From assembly GCA_949128115.1 (NCBI GenBank), contig OX421963.1, forward strand, positions 40,779,979-40,843,978: a DNA stretch of 64,000 nt, in the 5' to 3' direction. The position numbers and the translations under genes were made by a program. This DNA is from Anaspis maculata. Its lineage: Eukaryota > Arthropoda > Insecta > Coleoptera > Scraptiidae. The first letter of the stretch is position 1; every line of letters starts with the position of its first letter. Below, piece by piece: positions 45,767-57,465 of this stretch. Below the pieces are notes generated by a model. That model was given only the letters and a program-made list of their open reading frames with translations. It did not search any database and had not been told where the DNA came from.

Positions 45767-45928
45767 CAGTGGCGTAACTAGAATTGTCCAATGGGGAGGG
45801 GGGGTCCCGACTGAAAAATATGCAATAATGCGAGCAAAGCAGAGAAAAAAGCGCCGCATTCGAATTTTTTTTTGGAAAATCGATGGCAAGGTTTTGACTC
45901 CGGAACCCTCCCTCTAGTTACGCCACTG
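45767..45928. mobile_element. hAT-type MITE, 162 bp
   Basis: Terminal repeats CAGTGGCGTAACTAGA and TCTAGTTACGCCACTG (one mismatch) are flanked by a perfect 8-bp duplication GAAGAAAT (45759-45766 and 45929-45936). CAGTG termini and an 8-bp duplication are typical of hAT elements. No coding sequence. The ends are unlike those of the hAT element at 8979-12012, so it belongs to a different hAT family. Confidence 0.9.
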
Positions 45929-45936
45929 GAAGAAAT

Positions 45937-47828
45937 CTCCCACCATGTTATGGATATTTCTGAGAATTTTTTCATTAGATCCTAGGTTTTTAAACAAAAG
46001 CATGGCCTCAGTCCTACAGCTCTCCTTCTCTGTTCGACATGTTTTCGTCTAGGAACTTCTTTTGAAAAAACCAGTTCCGCAATCTGCAGGTGAATTCAGA
46101 CTATGCTACTGGATTTCTGTTTTCTAATATACCATAAAGTTTGCATCTTCTTTCTTTTGAATCCATAATTGGTGTCCTTCTTCAGCCTGATACAATTTTA
46201 TTAGGAACGTTTCACATGGCATGGCGTAGACAATAGGGCTCATACAAAAGCAGAAATATTCATCATGTTGCCAATCTAAGTGACAAAATCTCACCATGTT
46301 GGGCAGTAATCATTATTGTTGATTTTAAAAAGAATTATTGTAATAAATAATATAAAAAATCAATTTATTACTTACATAATTATTACTAAAAACAAGCCAG
46401 TAGTTGATTAGATTATTTCTTTTGAAATGACATGCCATTAATGCAGAATTAAAATTGTTATGCAGCTTCCAAAAAAACAAGATACGTGTGCGTCCTTTTG
46501 ATCCCGTCACAATCCGAGTGCAAGAAGAGATGTCTGCTACGTCTGAATTCTCAAATACCTCTGTCCTTACGTCATGCCGCAAACTTATTTATTTGTTATG
46601 TTCATAATTTGGCAATGCATTGCACAATGCAACATAAAAACTTGCTCCACCAAGTTGGCTATATCGTAGGTCAGTTCGACCTTATATCTAACTTATTTAT
46701 TGCGACGACCTTTGTTACGAAACGGTTCGGAAAATTTCGTCGTTTCTTGTTGCTGTTGAATTTTGATCACGTCAATTAAAAATAATTATTATTACGACTG
46801 TACCTACCTGAGAGGAGAGGCAAACATATTATCCGTCAAATGGTGAAATATGCACCTAGTTGCGAATAAGACAAAGCTCTTCTTTCACTACGTACTTTCA
46901 AAGAGTTTTCAGGAACTCTATAACTATTTAAGTGATAATTATTATTGTTGTTTACGGTTAAAGTGCCCCACTAATGACTCTCTAACGCACGTATCATTAA
47001 GCTTCATATTTTCGAAATTAATTGCAATACTTATTCCTCAAACAGGAATTACGGAGAGTTAATGAATCGAAAATGAATTGGAATCCAACCTGGTTTGTTA
47101 ATGGTAATGCCGGAGCGATTGAATTTATAACATGAGAACTCCAAGAACGGCCAACCAGATCCAAGTTGAAGGTCGTCTCTGGCGACGATAAACATTGTTA
47201 GTCAGCCGGTTGAAATGCCTCACGTAAGTAAATATTGCAAAGCTATTAGGCAGGTCAGTTTTCCAGATATCTATTTACCAACAACAATAGGAGTTAGAGT
47301 TACTTTTAATTATTATTTTTATTTTACTGTCAGGACGCGCTGTTGTAGGTGGAAGTTTTGAACAATCATCATTGTCAAGTTGGTGCGGACGCGAATTTAA
47401 AAACCCACCACAACTTGTTTTTTGTCGACATAAAAATGATGCCATTGAGATATGCAGCCCTATTCTGTTCTGACAAGGTATTTTACAACACACAGGGGGT
47501 GATTTTTCGCTGCAATATTTTCTTTTGAACAAGAAAGCCGAAACAGGTTGACTGTTGATGCATTTTTTTGAATCGGAAGTTCTTTTCTATTTTGTTATTG
47601 CTGTGTCTGAAAAACCAGTTGATCCCTTCAATAAACATTTCAGATTGAAAGAAAACACAATTACTAAATCAAAATTATTATTTTTGACCCATAGTTAGAA
47701 CTAAGCTGGGTAGCGTGTGGCAGGAATTGAGGGCGAATTTCGAGGCGAATTTTCAACTCCTTCAACTACTTGAAAATTATTATTAGATAAAAAATAGAAA
47801 AACTCAAAATGTCGGAATTCATACCATA
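45937..47828. other. No recognised feature
   Basis: About 1.9 kb without element ends, tails or inverted repeats that I could find. Frames are short (up to 97 codons) and unrecognised. This is the longest stretch in the right half that could be unique sequence. Confidence 0.4.
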
Positions 47829-47830
47829 TC

Positions 47831-47923
<93 letters not shown>
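47829..47923. repeat. AAT/ATT microsatellite
   Basis: About 31 trinucleotide units of AAT with one interruption (ATATTAATAAT near 47889). Read on the minus strand it is an ATT tail directly following the LINE-like 3' end at 47924-48003. Confidence 0.95.
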
Positions 47924-47926
<3 letters not shown>

Positions 47927-48003
47927 TGTCTTTATTGGCGGTATTCAGCGAAGCTGCTCTTCCATACAATCACAAAACTTATTACTAATTCATTACATAG
48001 GTA
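47924..48003 (-). mobile_element. LINE or SINE 3' end with ATT tail
   Basis: On the minus strand the sequence runs CTTCGCTGAATACCGCCAAT then AAAGACATTTT and into the ATT microsatellite. The AATAAAGACATTTTATTATT arrangement is typical of non-LTR elements whose 3' end is a simple repeat. Only about 80 bp of body remain; upstream (towards 48004) another repeat begins. Confidence 0.55.
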
Positions 48004-48005
48004 TA

Positions 48006-48740
48006 CCAGGTGATCATTTGAAAACTATCCACCTGACCACCTGCAGTAACTCCCGATTCCTAGTCAATATTTCCTCGAGCAAAAACAGGTCAATTTTTAT
48101 ATCGAGGGGAACATCTGAAACATACATTAGCAAATTTCTATCTTCAGCCCCCTCGCCCCCACTCACCCCAACTTCGAAATTTCAAATGGCACTACCTACC
48201 TTGCGATACATCAAACTAAAAGAAATTAAATTCTCCTTCTGAGGAAGATATTTTCAAAATTTTCAACCCCACCCCCTTCTCCCTAAAAATTCTCTGAGTG
48301 TCCCATTTAATATTCGGGACCCCTCAAATCTCTTCAGTTCAGTCAGCATCATCCCAAATAGCACTTAAGAAGATAATTTTTGGTGCAAAAAGTGCCACCC
48401 AAATTCACCCTATTGCTCTCCCCCACCTCAACTTCAGCATTAAACGAAACACCACCTACTTTGTGATACATCAAATTGAAGGGAATAGAATTCTCTTTCT
48501 GAAAATGATTTTTTTGAAATTTTCAACCCCTTCCCCATTGAATTGGACATTTAAAAGTATTTTAGGAAAAAAATGGGGGGTTTTAAAAATTTCTTAAAAT
48601 TTTGTTCAAGAAAAGAATTCAATTCTCTTCAATTTGATGTGTCACAAAGTGGGCATTGTCATTTTGAATTTTTAGGGTCAGGTGGGAGGAGCAAAGGGAT
48701 GAGTTTGGGTGGCAGTTTTTCAGAAACCGGCAAGTCCCAG
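48006..48740. repeat. Repeat T copy 2 and diverged direct and inverted units
   Basis: Starts with CCAGGTGATCATTTGAAAAC, related to 32542-32710. Further on, the unit CACTACCTACCTTGCGATACATCAAACT ... TTTTCAACCCC (about 48165-48267) recurs as ACCACCTACTTTGTGATACATCAAATT ... TTTTCAACCCC (about 48448-48531) in direct orientation and again inverted at about 48574-48690 (GGGGGTTTTAAAAATTTCTT ... TTTGATGTGTCACAAAGTGG). So the region is a rearranged palindrome with a duplicated arm, similar in layout to Q. No coding sequence. Confidence 0.6.
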
Positions 48741-49226
48741 TCCAGCTTTATAGGTATCAAAATTCAAAAATCAAGTGCGCTCTGCGATTTTTTCAGTGTC
48801 TTCTAACGCATTTTCACCTCTCATCAAATTATTCGAAAAATGAAGGTAATCGTGAAGAAATCGCCGTCATGTTTGTCGCGGGAGGTATTGTCGTATGTAA
48901 TACACCGATATAGGTGAGGTGTACTATATCAAGGATTTTCACGAGGGAATCCGGGTGTAAATCGAGATATAAGCGATAATACATCGAACTTAGAGGTGTA
49001 TTCTTCAAAACAATTAGCCGACCAACACTGAAAATCTTCCTGAAATAGTGAAAATTATTTGAATATTGAATGTTGGTCATTCTGGAGGGGTGTTTTCACT
49101 AATGACCTTGGTAAAAATATACCTCGAAATACACTTTATCCAATCCTATTAAATAATGCACGCATTATCACGCGCATATACGCCTGCATTTTTCAATAAG
49201 ACTGGATAAAGCATAGTATTCTACTC
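48741..49226. other. No recognised feature
   Basis: Spacer before P7. No element ends recognised. Confidence 0.4.
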
Positions 49227-51508
49227 GCGGGTAATGGCTATTACACATTCGGATGCTTTACGACACTCGCCAAGTAGTGGCGGGGTTAACGGCCAAAAAT
49301 GGAATGATCTGTGCATTTTGTGATCAAAGCATGAAATTTGGCATACGTGTTCAGAAGACCCTCCTTTGCAATTCCAGATGTGGCGCCACGCAAGATTTCG
49401 GACCAGAGGCACTGTATTGCGGTTAATATATCTGCTAGGGGTAAATTCTGCAGAAATGGTTCCTGGCCGGTCTCTGGTACCGCAGTCGGTATTTTTTAGT
49501 TCTGTTTAGCTAAAACTAGATGAAGAAATGAGTGAGAAGTGCATTTTCACAAGCAAAGTTCCAAATGCTGCCTTTATACGTTGTTTTAATACATTTTAAT
49601 GCCAACTTTGTTTTAGTACAGGAAACATGGTAAAAAAATTGCCAAAACCTCGGCAAAGATATGAACGTCCTGAAAATTTTATATTCTGTTCAGAATTAAG
49701 TGCCCTACTACATTATCTAGAATTGCTTGGAATCGCACCCCGAGACTTCGAGTTATTGGAGGGGGGGTAAAAAATTGCAACTCAAAATTAAAGGTATAGA
49801 ACCCGATGGAACCCGTCAATCCAATGGATGCAAATACGTCATAAATCGACGCATCACATCCCGTTGATACAATTTGGGCACAAAAAGTGTCGAATCATTG
49901 TTAAAGGGGGGTCGTGGGGGAGGGCGAAACTCGGCTGGGCGGCTCTTTTTCTTCCTGGGCCATACAGAATCGATCACGACAAGATTGGTATCTTTTCCGA
50001 CTAAATTCAATGTCCTGAACTTGAATCCGATGTATAAATTTGGACAAAAACAAGTTTAAACAAGTTAACTTGAGAAAACCTGTTTTTTCTTTGACAATTT
50101 TCACAAAACTTTTTTTACTGTTAGAGGCATTCATCTTTGAGAATATTTCAGAGGCCATTAGATTGAACTGTATTCTTCACGAAAATCATCCATTTGATCT
50201 GTAACTTTGTTTTTCGAGATAGAAAAAATCGATTTGAACTTTAGTCGGCACAGCCTGTCGTCTACTACTGACCAGAACACTACACCATGCATCTTTGAAT
50301 AAAAATGGCTCAAACTATCTGAAAAATTATAACTCATCTTTGAAAGTTCGAGAATCTGTGCAGAACTGAATTCCCGATAACATAAACAAAATCGTCATAA
50401 ATCGCAATGCAGGGTATTGAGTTATTACTTGAAGGTGCATGCTGTAGTGTTCTGGTCATTAGTAGACGCCGGGCAGTGCCGACTAAAGTTCAAATCGATT
50501 TTTCCTACCTCGAAAAACAAAGTTACAGATCGAATGGATGATTTTCGTGGAGAATACAGTTCAGTCTAATGGCCTCTGAGATATTTTCAAAGATGAATAC
50601 CTCTTACAGTGAAAAAAAGTTTTGTGAAAATTGCCGAAGAAAAAACAGGTTCTCTCAAGTTAACTTGTTCGAACTTGTTTTTATCCAAATTTACACATCG
50701 GATTCAAGTTCAAGACATTGAATTCAGTCGGAAAAGATACCAATCTTGTCGTGATCGATTCTTCATGGCCAAGGAAGAAAAAGAGCCATCCAGCCGAGTT
50801 TCGCCCTTCCCCACGACCCCCCATCAACAATGATCGACACTTTTTGTGCCAAAATTGTATCAACTGGTTGTGATGCGTCGAACTACGACGTATTTGCATC
50901 CATTGGATTGACGGGTTCCATCGAGTTCTATACCTTTCATTTTTGAGTTGATATTTTTTACCCCCCCTCCAATAACTTCAAGCCTCGGGGTGCAATTTTT
51001 GGCAATTTTAGATATGTAGTAGGGCACATAATTCTGGACCGAATATCAAATTTTCAGGACGTTCATATCTTTGCCGGGGTTTTGGCAATTTTTTCACCAT
51101 GTTTCCTGTTGAAAAACAACAACTAAAACAAACTTGGCCTTAAAATGTATTAAAACAACGTATAAAGGCAGCATTTGAAGCTTTGCTTGTGGAAATGTAC
51201 TCCTCACTCATTTCTACATGTAGTTTTAACTAAACAGAATTAAAAAATACCGACTGCGGTACCAGAGACCGGCCAGAAACCATTTTTGCAGAATTTACCC
51301 CTAGCAGGTATATTAACCGCAATACAGTGTCTCTGGCGCAAAATCTCACGTGGCGCCACATCTGGAATTGCGAAGGAGGGTCTTCTGAACAAGTATGCCA
51401 AATTTCATGCTTTGATCACAAAATGCACAGACCATTCCGCTAACCCCCCCACTAAAGGCTTGTGTCGACAAACTGCATCCTCACGAGCAAGAAGCAATCA
51501 TTACCCGC
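49227..51508. mobile_element. Long palindromic element P7, 2.28 kb
   Basis: Arms of about 1.14 kb (49227-50365 and 50375-51508) are inverted copies throughout, the longest intact palindrome here. Landmarks with their complements in both arms: TCCAGATGTGGCGCCACG, ACCGCAGTCGGTATTTTTTA, CCCTACTACAT, GGAAAAGATACCAA and CAGTAGTAGACG-like core near the centre. There is almost no loop. Arms differ by scattered substitutions, so the element is not newborn. Open frames of 75-85 codons in the arms are shadows. No transposase. Relatives: P8 and P9. Confidence 0.85.
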
Positions 51509-51539
51509 TTGTTGAATAATTGTAGCCCAAGAAAAATAG

Positions 51540-53657
51540 ATTTTGACCTCAAAAAAAATACTGTAGTCGTGAAAATCACAGGTTTTGTTCAGAATTTTGT
51601 GCTCTTTCCAAATTGTTGGGTTTCAGAAAAATCCCAGCGGAGGCTTTTTTTTTAGAGCTGTCAAAAATCTGAAAACTTATAATTCCGAACAATTTCAAAT
51701 GCAGTTCAATTTTTCATGAGGATTCAAGTACACACAGTTATGTGAAGACTGCAAATGTTGAGAATGAACATTTGAACAATTCTGAATCAAACACGATGAA
51801 AAATTTCATAGTTCTATTGGAATATTTCGATTTGTTCTGTCAAATGTATATGATATAGGAGAAATAGTTAAAAAATCGCTAGAACCTTGGAAAGAATATA
51901 GACGTTCTTAAAATTTGACATTTTGTTCAGACTTGAATGCCCTACTACATACCCAAAATTGACAGAGATCCCACCCCGGGATCTTAAGCTATCGGAGGGG
52001 GGGTACTCAATTGCAACTCAGAATGGAGGGGATGAAACCTGTTAATCCACTGGATGCAAATACATCGCAATTCGACGCATCATATCTCGTTGATACCATT
52101 TTGGCACAGAAAGTGTCGATCATTGTTGAGGGGGGGTCGTAGGAGGGGCGAAGCTCAGCTAGATGGTTCTTTTTTTTTTCCTGGTCGTATAGAAGCGATC
52201 ACGACAAGTTTGGTATCTTTTCCGACTAAATTCAAACTCCTGACCTCGAATCCGATGTGTAAATTTCAATAAAAACAAGTTTGAACAAGTAAACTTGAAA
52301 AAACTTGTTTTTTTCTTTGACAATTTTGACAGTTTTTTTTTTACTGTTAGAGGCCTGCAATCCTCAAAAATATTTCAAGAGCCATTAGATTCAAGTGTCT
52401 TTTTCACGAAAATCATTCACTCAACGTATTATTTTGTTTTTTGATATTAAAAAATCAATTTAAACCTGTGAGTCGATCTAGCGCGGTGTCTACTACTGAC
52501 CAGAACACTACAACATGCACCTGCAAATATAAATAGCTCAAACTCAAAACCCTGCAAGGCGATCCATAGCAATTTTGTTTTATGTTATAGCAAATTCAAT
52601 TCTGCAGAGATCCTCGAGCTTTCAAAGATAAGTCATTATTTGTTCAATAGTTTGAGCTAGTTTTATTTGCAGGTGCATGTTGTAGTGTTCTGGTTATTAG
52701 TAGAAACCGCGCCGGACCGACTCACAGGTTCAAATTGATTTTTTAATATCCAGAAACAAAATAGTACATCGAGTCGATGATTTTCATAAAAAAGACACTT
52801 CAATCTAATGGACCATGAACTATTTTCGAGGGATTCAGACCTCTAACAGTGAAAATAAAACTGTCAAAATTGTCAAAGAAAAAAACAAGCTTTTTCAAGT
52901 TAACTTGTTCAAACTTGTTTCTATTCAAATTTACACATCGCAATCGAGGTCAAGAGTTTCAATTTAGTCGGAAAAGATACCAAACTTGTCGTGATCGGTT
53001 ATATATGACCAGGAAAACAAAAATAATCACCTAGCTGAGCTCCGCCCCTCCCACGACCCCCCCTCAACAATGATCGACACTTTTTGTGCCAAAATGGTAT
53101 CAACGAGATATGATGCGTCAGATTGCGATGTATTTGCATCCAATGGATTAACGGGTTTCATCCCCTCCATTTTGAGTTGCAACTGATCACCCCCCCTCCA
53201 ATAACTCAAAAGCTCGGGGTGGGATTCCTGTCAATTTTAGGTATGTAGTAGGGCATTCAAGTCTGAACAGAGCATCAAATTTTCAAGACGTCCATATTTT
53301 TTCCAAGGTTCTAGCAATTTTTTTACTTTTTTTCCTGTACCATATACATTTGACACAAAAAATCCAAATATTCCAACACAACTATGAAATTTTCCATCGT
53401 GTTTGGTTCAGAATTGTTCATATGTTCATTCTCAACATTTGCAGTCTCCACATAACTGTGTATACTTGAAATCTCTTGAAAAATTGAGCTTAATTTGAAA
53501 TTGTTCAGAATTATCAGTCTTCAGACTTTTGACAGCTCTAAAAAAAAAGCCTCCGCTGGGATTTTTCTGAAACCCAAAAATTTGGAAAGAGCACAAAATT
53601 CTGAACAGAACCTGTGATTTTCACGACTACAGTATTTTTTTTGAGGTTGAAGTGATA
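51540..53657. mobile_element. Long palindromic element P8, 2.12 kb
   Basis: Arms about 51540-52590 and 52600-53657 are inverted copies: CAAAAAAAATACTGTAGTCG and AAAATCCCAGCGGAGGCTTT at the outside, and ATTAGTAGAAACCGCGCCGG with its partner near the centre. It begins 31 bp after P7 ends. The inner 700 bp of each arm is related to P7 (GGAAAAGATACCAAACTTGT, CTACTACATA, TTGATAC...TGTCGATCATTGTT), but the outer 350 bp is different. No coding sequence. The side-by-side layout suggests preference for the same region or duplication followed by divergence. Confidence 0.85.
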
Positions 53658-54119
53658 TTTCAGCTAAAATTCCTGTACTATTGTATACTATAAGTAGTAT
53701 ACGGCCTACTATTTCAAGAAGTGAGGTGAATTGTCGTAAGCATCCTCTCTGCAGGCATCATTGAAGATAATTTTCACATTTTATGTAAAATTGTCTTGAT
53801 GTTGCAATATTTTTTTGTACCTAGACTACGTAACAATATTGTCGTGGCACCCCAAAATTGTGCTCTTTTTCAAATCGATGCAATTTTTGACAGAAACCAA
53901 TAATGATTCGAGTTTTGTTTGAAATGTTCGCTAGCCCAATTCTATAGCTATTTTAAGTGAGTATATTTGCCAATGAGTAGATTTTTGGCATTTAATTTTT
54001 ACAGGGTGTCGAAATGATGCAAAAAATTTCAACGGTCAAGAGGGTCCGGTTTGGAACAAAACATTTTGCTCTAGTCAATTTATTACCAAAGGCACCTTGA
54101 TCTCACTACTTTGCGAAAG
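53658..54119. other. Spacer with one CAGGGTGTCG terminus
   Basis: TACAGGGTGTCGAAATGATG at about 54001 looks like a CAGGGTG-type element end. A partner end may be lost in the diverged palindrome that follows. Confidence 0.35.
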
Positions 54120-55640
54120 ATTTCAAATTTTCCATTCATCTTCTTTATTTACAGGTGATCTCAAAAATTACCTTTCTGATTTTGCGGCGGTAGCTTTTTC
54201 CATCCTTAACCGATTTAAAAAAAATTAGGCTCATGTTGAAATGAGGTAAATAGACTCAGAGTTCAGAAGTCACTCAAGACCAGCAAAAAATTAAAGGTTC
54301 CATCAAAGAGGACCAAAATGTATAAAACGCTCTCGAAATTCATTTTGGGAGGACAGTTTAATGAAAATTAATTTTATTTCGAAGGAATAATTTATTCTGA
54401 ATACGCCAATGTTTTTGTTGCTGATTCAAGTCCGGAACTGTAGGTAAGAGATTCAAGTCACAACTGCAAGAGCATGTTTGGAAAAAAGAAACAGCCCTTT
54501 GATCACATAAAAATGTGAAAATACTCAAGTTGCTCGGTTTCCAATTTCAATACTACGAAAATCAGAACAATGAGTGACAGACAAGCCAGGTTAGGTTACT
54601 AATAATTATTGTTCTGATTTCCGTATGCCCGATTGCACAAACGTGGTATTAAATATTTAGTTCGGTATCAAATCGTTTAATACCGGACTAAACAACAAAA
54701 TGGAGTGCAGAAACAAAAAAATCTGACATGGGATCAGAATTTGGTACCGAACTATTCTGATACCGCACCAAACGCTGATTACGCCCATTTTGGATTGCAC
54801 AAAGGATCTGATACCGAACTAAACACAGTAATACCGCATCAAATCTGATATCACCTCGACCCCGGTATTAAATTGACAGAATGACAGATCGTTGGAAATT
54901 CGATCGTTTCAGGGTGATCCCGAACCTGGATCCTTGGCATCGGAAATCAAACCCTTCACCACCATGCTACGACGGCTTTATATTCAAGTGCCAGCCGCTA
55001 GAAGTCAATATGACGATCGCCTCGATGCTTTTTGTGGCTCGTTCACACTTGGTCCGGGGTTAGTTGATCTTGGATCTAATTTTGCTTCCTGCAATGCGAT
55101 TACGATATAATACCGCACCAAAATTTGATGCGGTACTACAAAGTTCGGTATCAAATTTTTTTTTGTGCAATCGGGCATTAGTGTTGGTTACGAACATTCT
55201 CGGGTGAGCAAGATAGTCCGGGATTGTGGCTGATTCTCCTCCAACAACAAGCAGTTCTAACTAAATTTCTTCAGCCTCCGTCTTTGAATCATTCAAGCAA
55301 GAAAAATGTTGACGCATCCAGAATGAATGATTGGCTCGAAATTGAGTTGATCTCTATTGAATTCTCCTCACAAACTGGGTCATGAGTCATCTTTGGTGGA
55401 ACCACTAGTTGTATACATATTTATATGTCTCGAGTCAATTCTGACTTTTAAGACTTTTCAGCTGAAGTTTCATCTCCAACATGACATTTAAATTTAAAAA
55501 TCGGTAAACGAACGAGAAAGTTATTACTGATGCAAAGCGGAACAGTCAAGTTTTTGAGATCACCTTGTGAATAAAAGAGATAGGTGAGAAATTCAGAGGC
55601 TGCCCTGAGGTGATGTTGTGATCTTTCATGCCGTTTCATG
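54120..55640. repeat. Diverged palindrome P10 around a TIR element
   Basis: Left arm TCTTCTTTATTTACAGGTGA then TCTCAAAAAT (about 54138-54170) is inverted at about 55548-55580 (TTTTTGAGATCACCTTGTGA then ATAAAAGAGA), with weaker matches outward (GATTTCAAATTTTCC) and inward (ACCGATTTAAAAA, CTCATGTTGAAATGA). Alignable arms are about 150 bp. The element at 54625-55178 sits in between. Older than most other palindromes by divergence. Confidence 0.55.
54625..55178. mobile_element. TIR element with ATGCCCGATTGCACAAA ends, 554 bp
   Basis: Perfect 17-bp inverted ends ATGCCCGATTGCACAAA (54625-54641) and TTTGTGCAATCGGGCAT (55162-55178). Both subterminal parts contain about ten short motifs of the type GGTATCAAA, GATACCGAACTAAA and ATACCGCACCAAA in both orientations, as expected for transposase binding sites. 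The middle (54880-55110) is GC-richer and has overlapping frames of 60-72 codons with no motif I know. The GC-rich start might suit a PIF/Harbinger element, but the 3-bp target duplication is not clear. Confidence 0.75.
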
Positions 55641-55659
55641 TTTTTCGTAATTGTACAGG

Positions 55660-55850
55660 GACTGGTCAAAAACGACAAAGGTAAAGCACGTTTCTCCCGG
55701 ACAGGAAATGACTGGCGGGTCGTGTATGATGTCGTCGTGGACAGCGGTTTCATGCAGATTGCATTTCACTTAGGATTCCGTTTGGGGGTGGCTCCATCAT
55801 GGTGTGGGCAGGAATCTTTTTGATCAGTTCCTGTACGATTACGAAAGACG
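55660..55850 (+). pseudogene. Possible Tc1/mariner transposase scrap
   Basis: One frame reads GGGSIMVWAGI at about 55784-55816. This motif lies in the DDE catalytic domain of Tc1-like transposases, between the two aspartates ('GGGS.MVWG'). Flanking residues do not give clear D, D or E positions, and the following sequence shifts frame. A single motif of 11 residues is suggestive only; no TIRs were found around it. Confidence 0.4.
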
Positions 55851-56775
55851 ACAGTTCCGATTGAGAACGTCATTCGATTTGAGCTGGTTTTCCACACTGC
55901 AGAGGTTCAAACAAACCCCGATTTTTAATTTTTTGCTTCGTCAGATCCTCTTGATGGCTTCTACACTTAGTAGAAGAACACAAGGCTTATATACATCTCT
56001 GAGTATGGCCATAATCCATTTCCGTCCTTGGGTTCACTCAGTGCAGTGCAACAAACTTGAAGTTAGTTTTTCAACTTCTTCGCATTCGGAAGGGCCTGAT
56101 GGCGTTAGAGTGATTTAAGCTCTTGGATATTGATGAGTTGATGACAAATGATTAGTAAAGGTTGTTTCTCATCGCTTGTGCGCTTGGTCTCTTGGCGATA
56201 CGACGCAACTGTCTTTTCCTGAAAAGAACTGAAGAAATTGACCATTTCTTTTTTGGTCACTGCAGAGCTGTTTTATCGGCATGTGATGGAATTGCTAACT
56301 TCTTTCTTGTCAATGCTCAAGGTTTTCACATCTTTGTGGGCTTTTTCCTCTTGTTTTTGTTCTTTATAAACAGTCCGCATAAAGAGTTCTTTGTTTTTGA
56401 GCCTCAAGAGCGGTCACAATTACAAAATGTTGACGCAAAATCGCAATAAACACACTAATGAATTGTTTACAACCAAAATCAAAGCAAAGTAATGCCTCAT
56501 AAATTGTTCAAGCCACAAAAAGAGATTGATGGGCAAGAGTTGAAGACGAAAGATGTCCCTGAACAACCTGAGCATGGTACTTGCTTAAGCACATTGTAAC
56601 AAAGCAAACTGAAAGTTTCTTATTGGATGAACCTCCATTTAGTCTAAAATTCACTGATTTGATTTCAGTGAATATTATGCATTTCTGCAAAGCAACAGTC
56701 GAAAACCTTTCTACCGCAAACCTATGCATTGATGAGTACGCCGCTTCACGCTTGTCTTAACAATACATTAGACCA
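55851..56775. other. No recognised feature
   Basis: Frames of up to 104 codons (55804-56118, 56162-56449, 56508-56729 minus) lack motifs I can name. The second has hydrophobic stretches (FFLLFLFF) that look like a membrane segment, but nothing supports a gene. Confidence 0.4.
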
Positions 56776-57250
56776 CCTTTGTGCAAAAACTCGGTAAAAT
56801 CGAAAAACGCGTTTGGAAGTTATGGACATTTGAAAAAGTGGCCCTTAACTTTTGCTCAAAAGTGTATATCCAGTTATAAACTAACAACTTACACCAAAAA
56901 TCCTTACTACACGTGTAGCAAAATTTCCAATAATCTCCCATTCAGAATCAAATCTATAAAGGACTTGAGGACTTTCAAATGGGAGCTAAAGGAATTTCTG
57001 TCGGAGCATTGTTTTTATTCTCTTAGAGAATTTTACGACTCTCATGCCGAGTAGACTATAATACTTGTTCTAATGTATATCTGTTGACCAGACTCATTTA
57101 CTCAGTCCGTGTATTTGTGTTTTTACATTATATGTATTCGAAACTGTGCATACTTTGTGACTGTTTTTATTTTTTTGTTCATATTTTGACGTTTCCATAC
57201 ATGTTTGAATGTCTGAAGGAAATAAAGGATTACATACATTACATACATTT
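56776..57250 (+). pseudogene. 5'-truncated LINE: C-terminus and 3' UTR
   Basis: A 91-codon frame (56779-57054) contains YYTCSKISNNLPFRIKSIKD followed by F..ELKEFLSEHCFYSLREF. This matches the conserved C-terminal tail of many animal LINE reverse transcriptases ('WN.LP..I....S...FK..L...L'). A stop at 57052-57054 is followed by an about 165-bp 3' UTR with AATAAA (57220-57225) and a GATTACATACATTACATACATT tail. The polymerase domain is missing, so the copy is a dead-on-arrival insertion. Confidence 0.7.
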
Positions 57251-57465
57251 GGGTAAAAATAAAAAAGTCTCAAAATTTCATAAAGAAGGAATATTTTATT
57301 TTTAGCTTGCTTTTGGAAAAAAAAGGTCGATTTGAGATTAAAAAAGTGAGTCTGAAAACTGGACTCGAAACACGGTTTATAGCCTAGTCGAAAAAACGGC
57401 AAAACATGAAACAAATAAAACACGGTCAATCTCTTCAGTTTTGGGTTCACTAGACTTTGCTGTAT
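57251..57465. other. No recognised feature
   Basis: Short spacer. Confidence 0.4.

Noticed and set aside
49901..53034. Open frames of 60-85 codons readable in several arms of P7 and P8 with similar protein sequence (for example CRDRF and FSRKRYQSC)
   Set aside because: Comparison of the arms shows many amino-acid changes among few total substitutions, no common start, and frames also open on the opposite strand. They behave as shadows of repeated DNA, not as a conserved protein.
56162..56449. 95-codon frame with hydrophobic stretches as a membrane protein gene
   Set aside because: T-rich DNA yields phenylalanine and leucine runs by chance; no relatives, splice sites or motifs.
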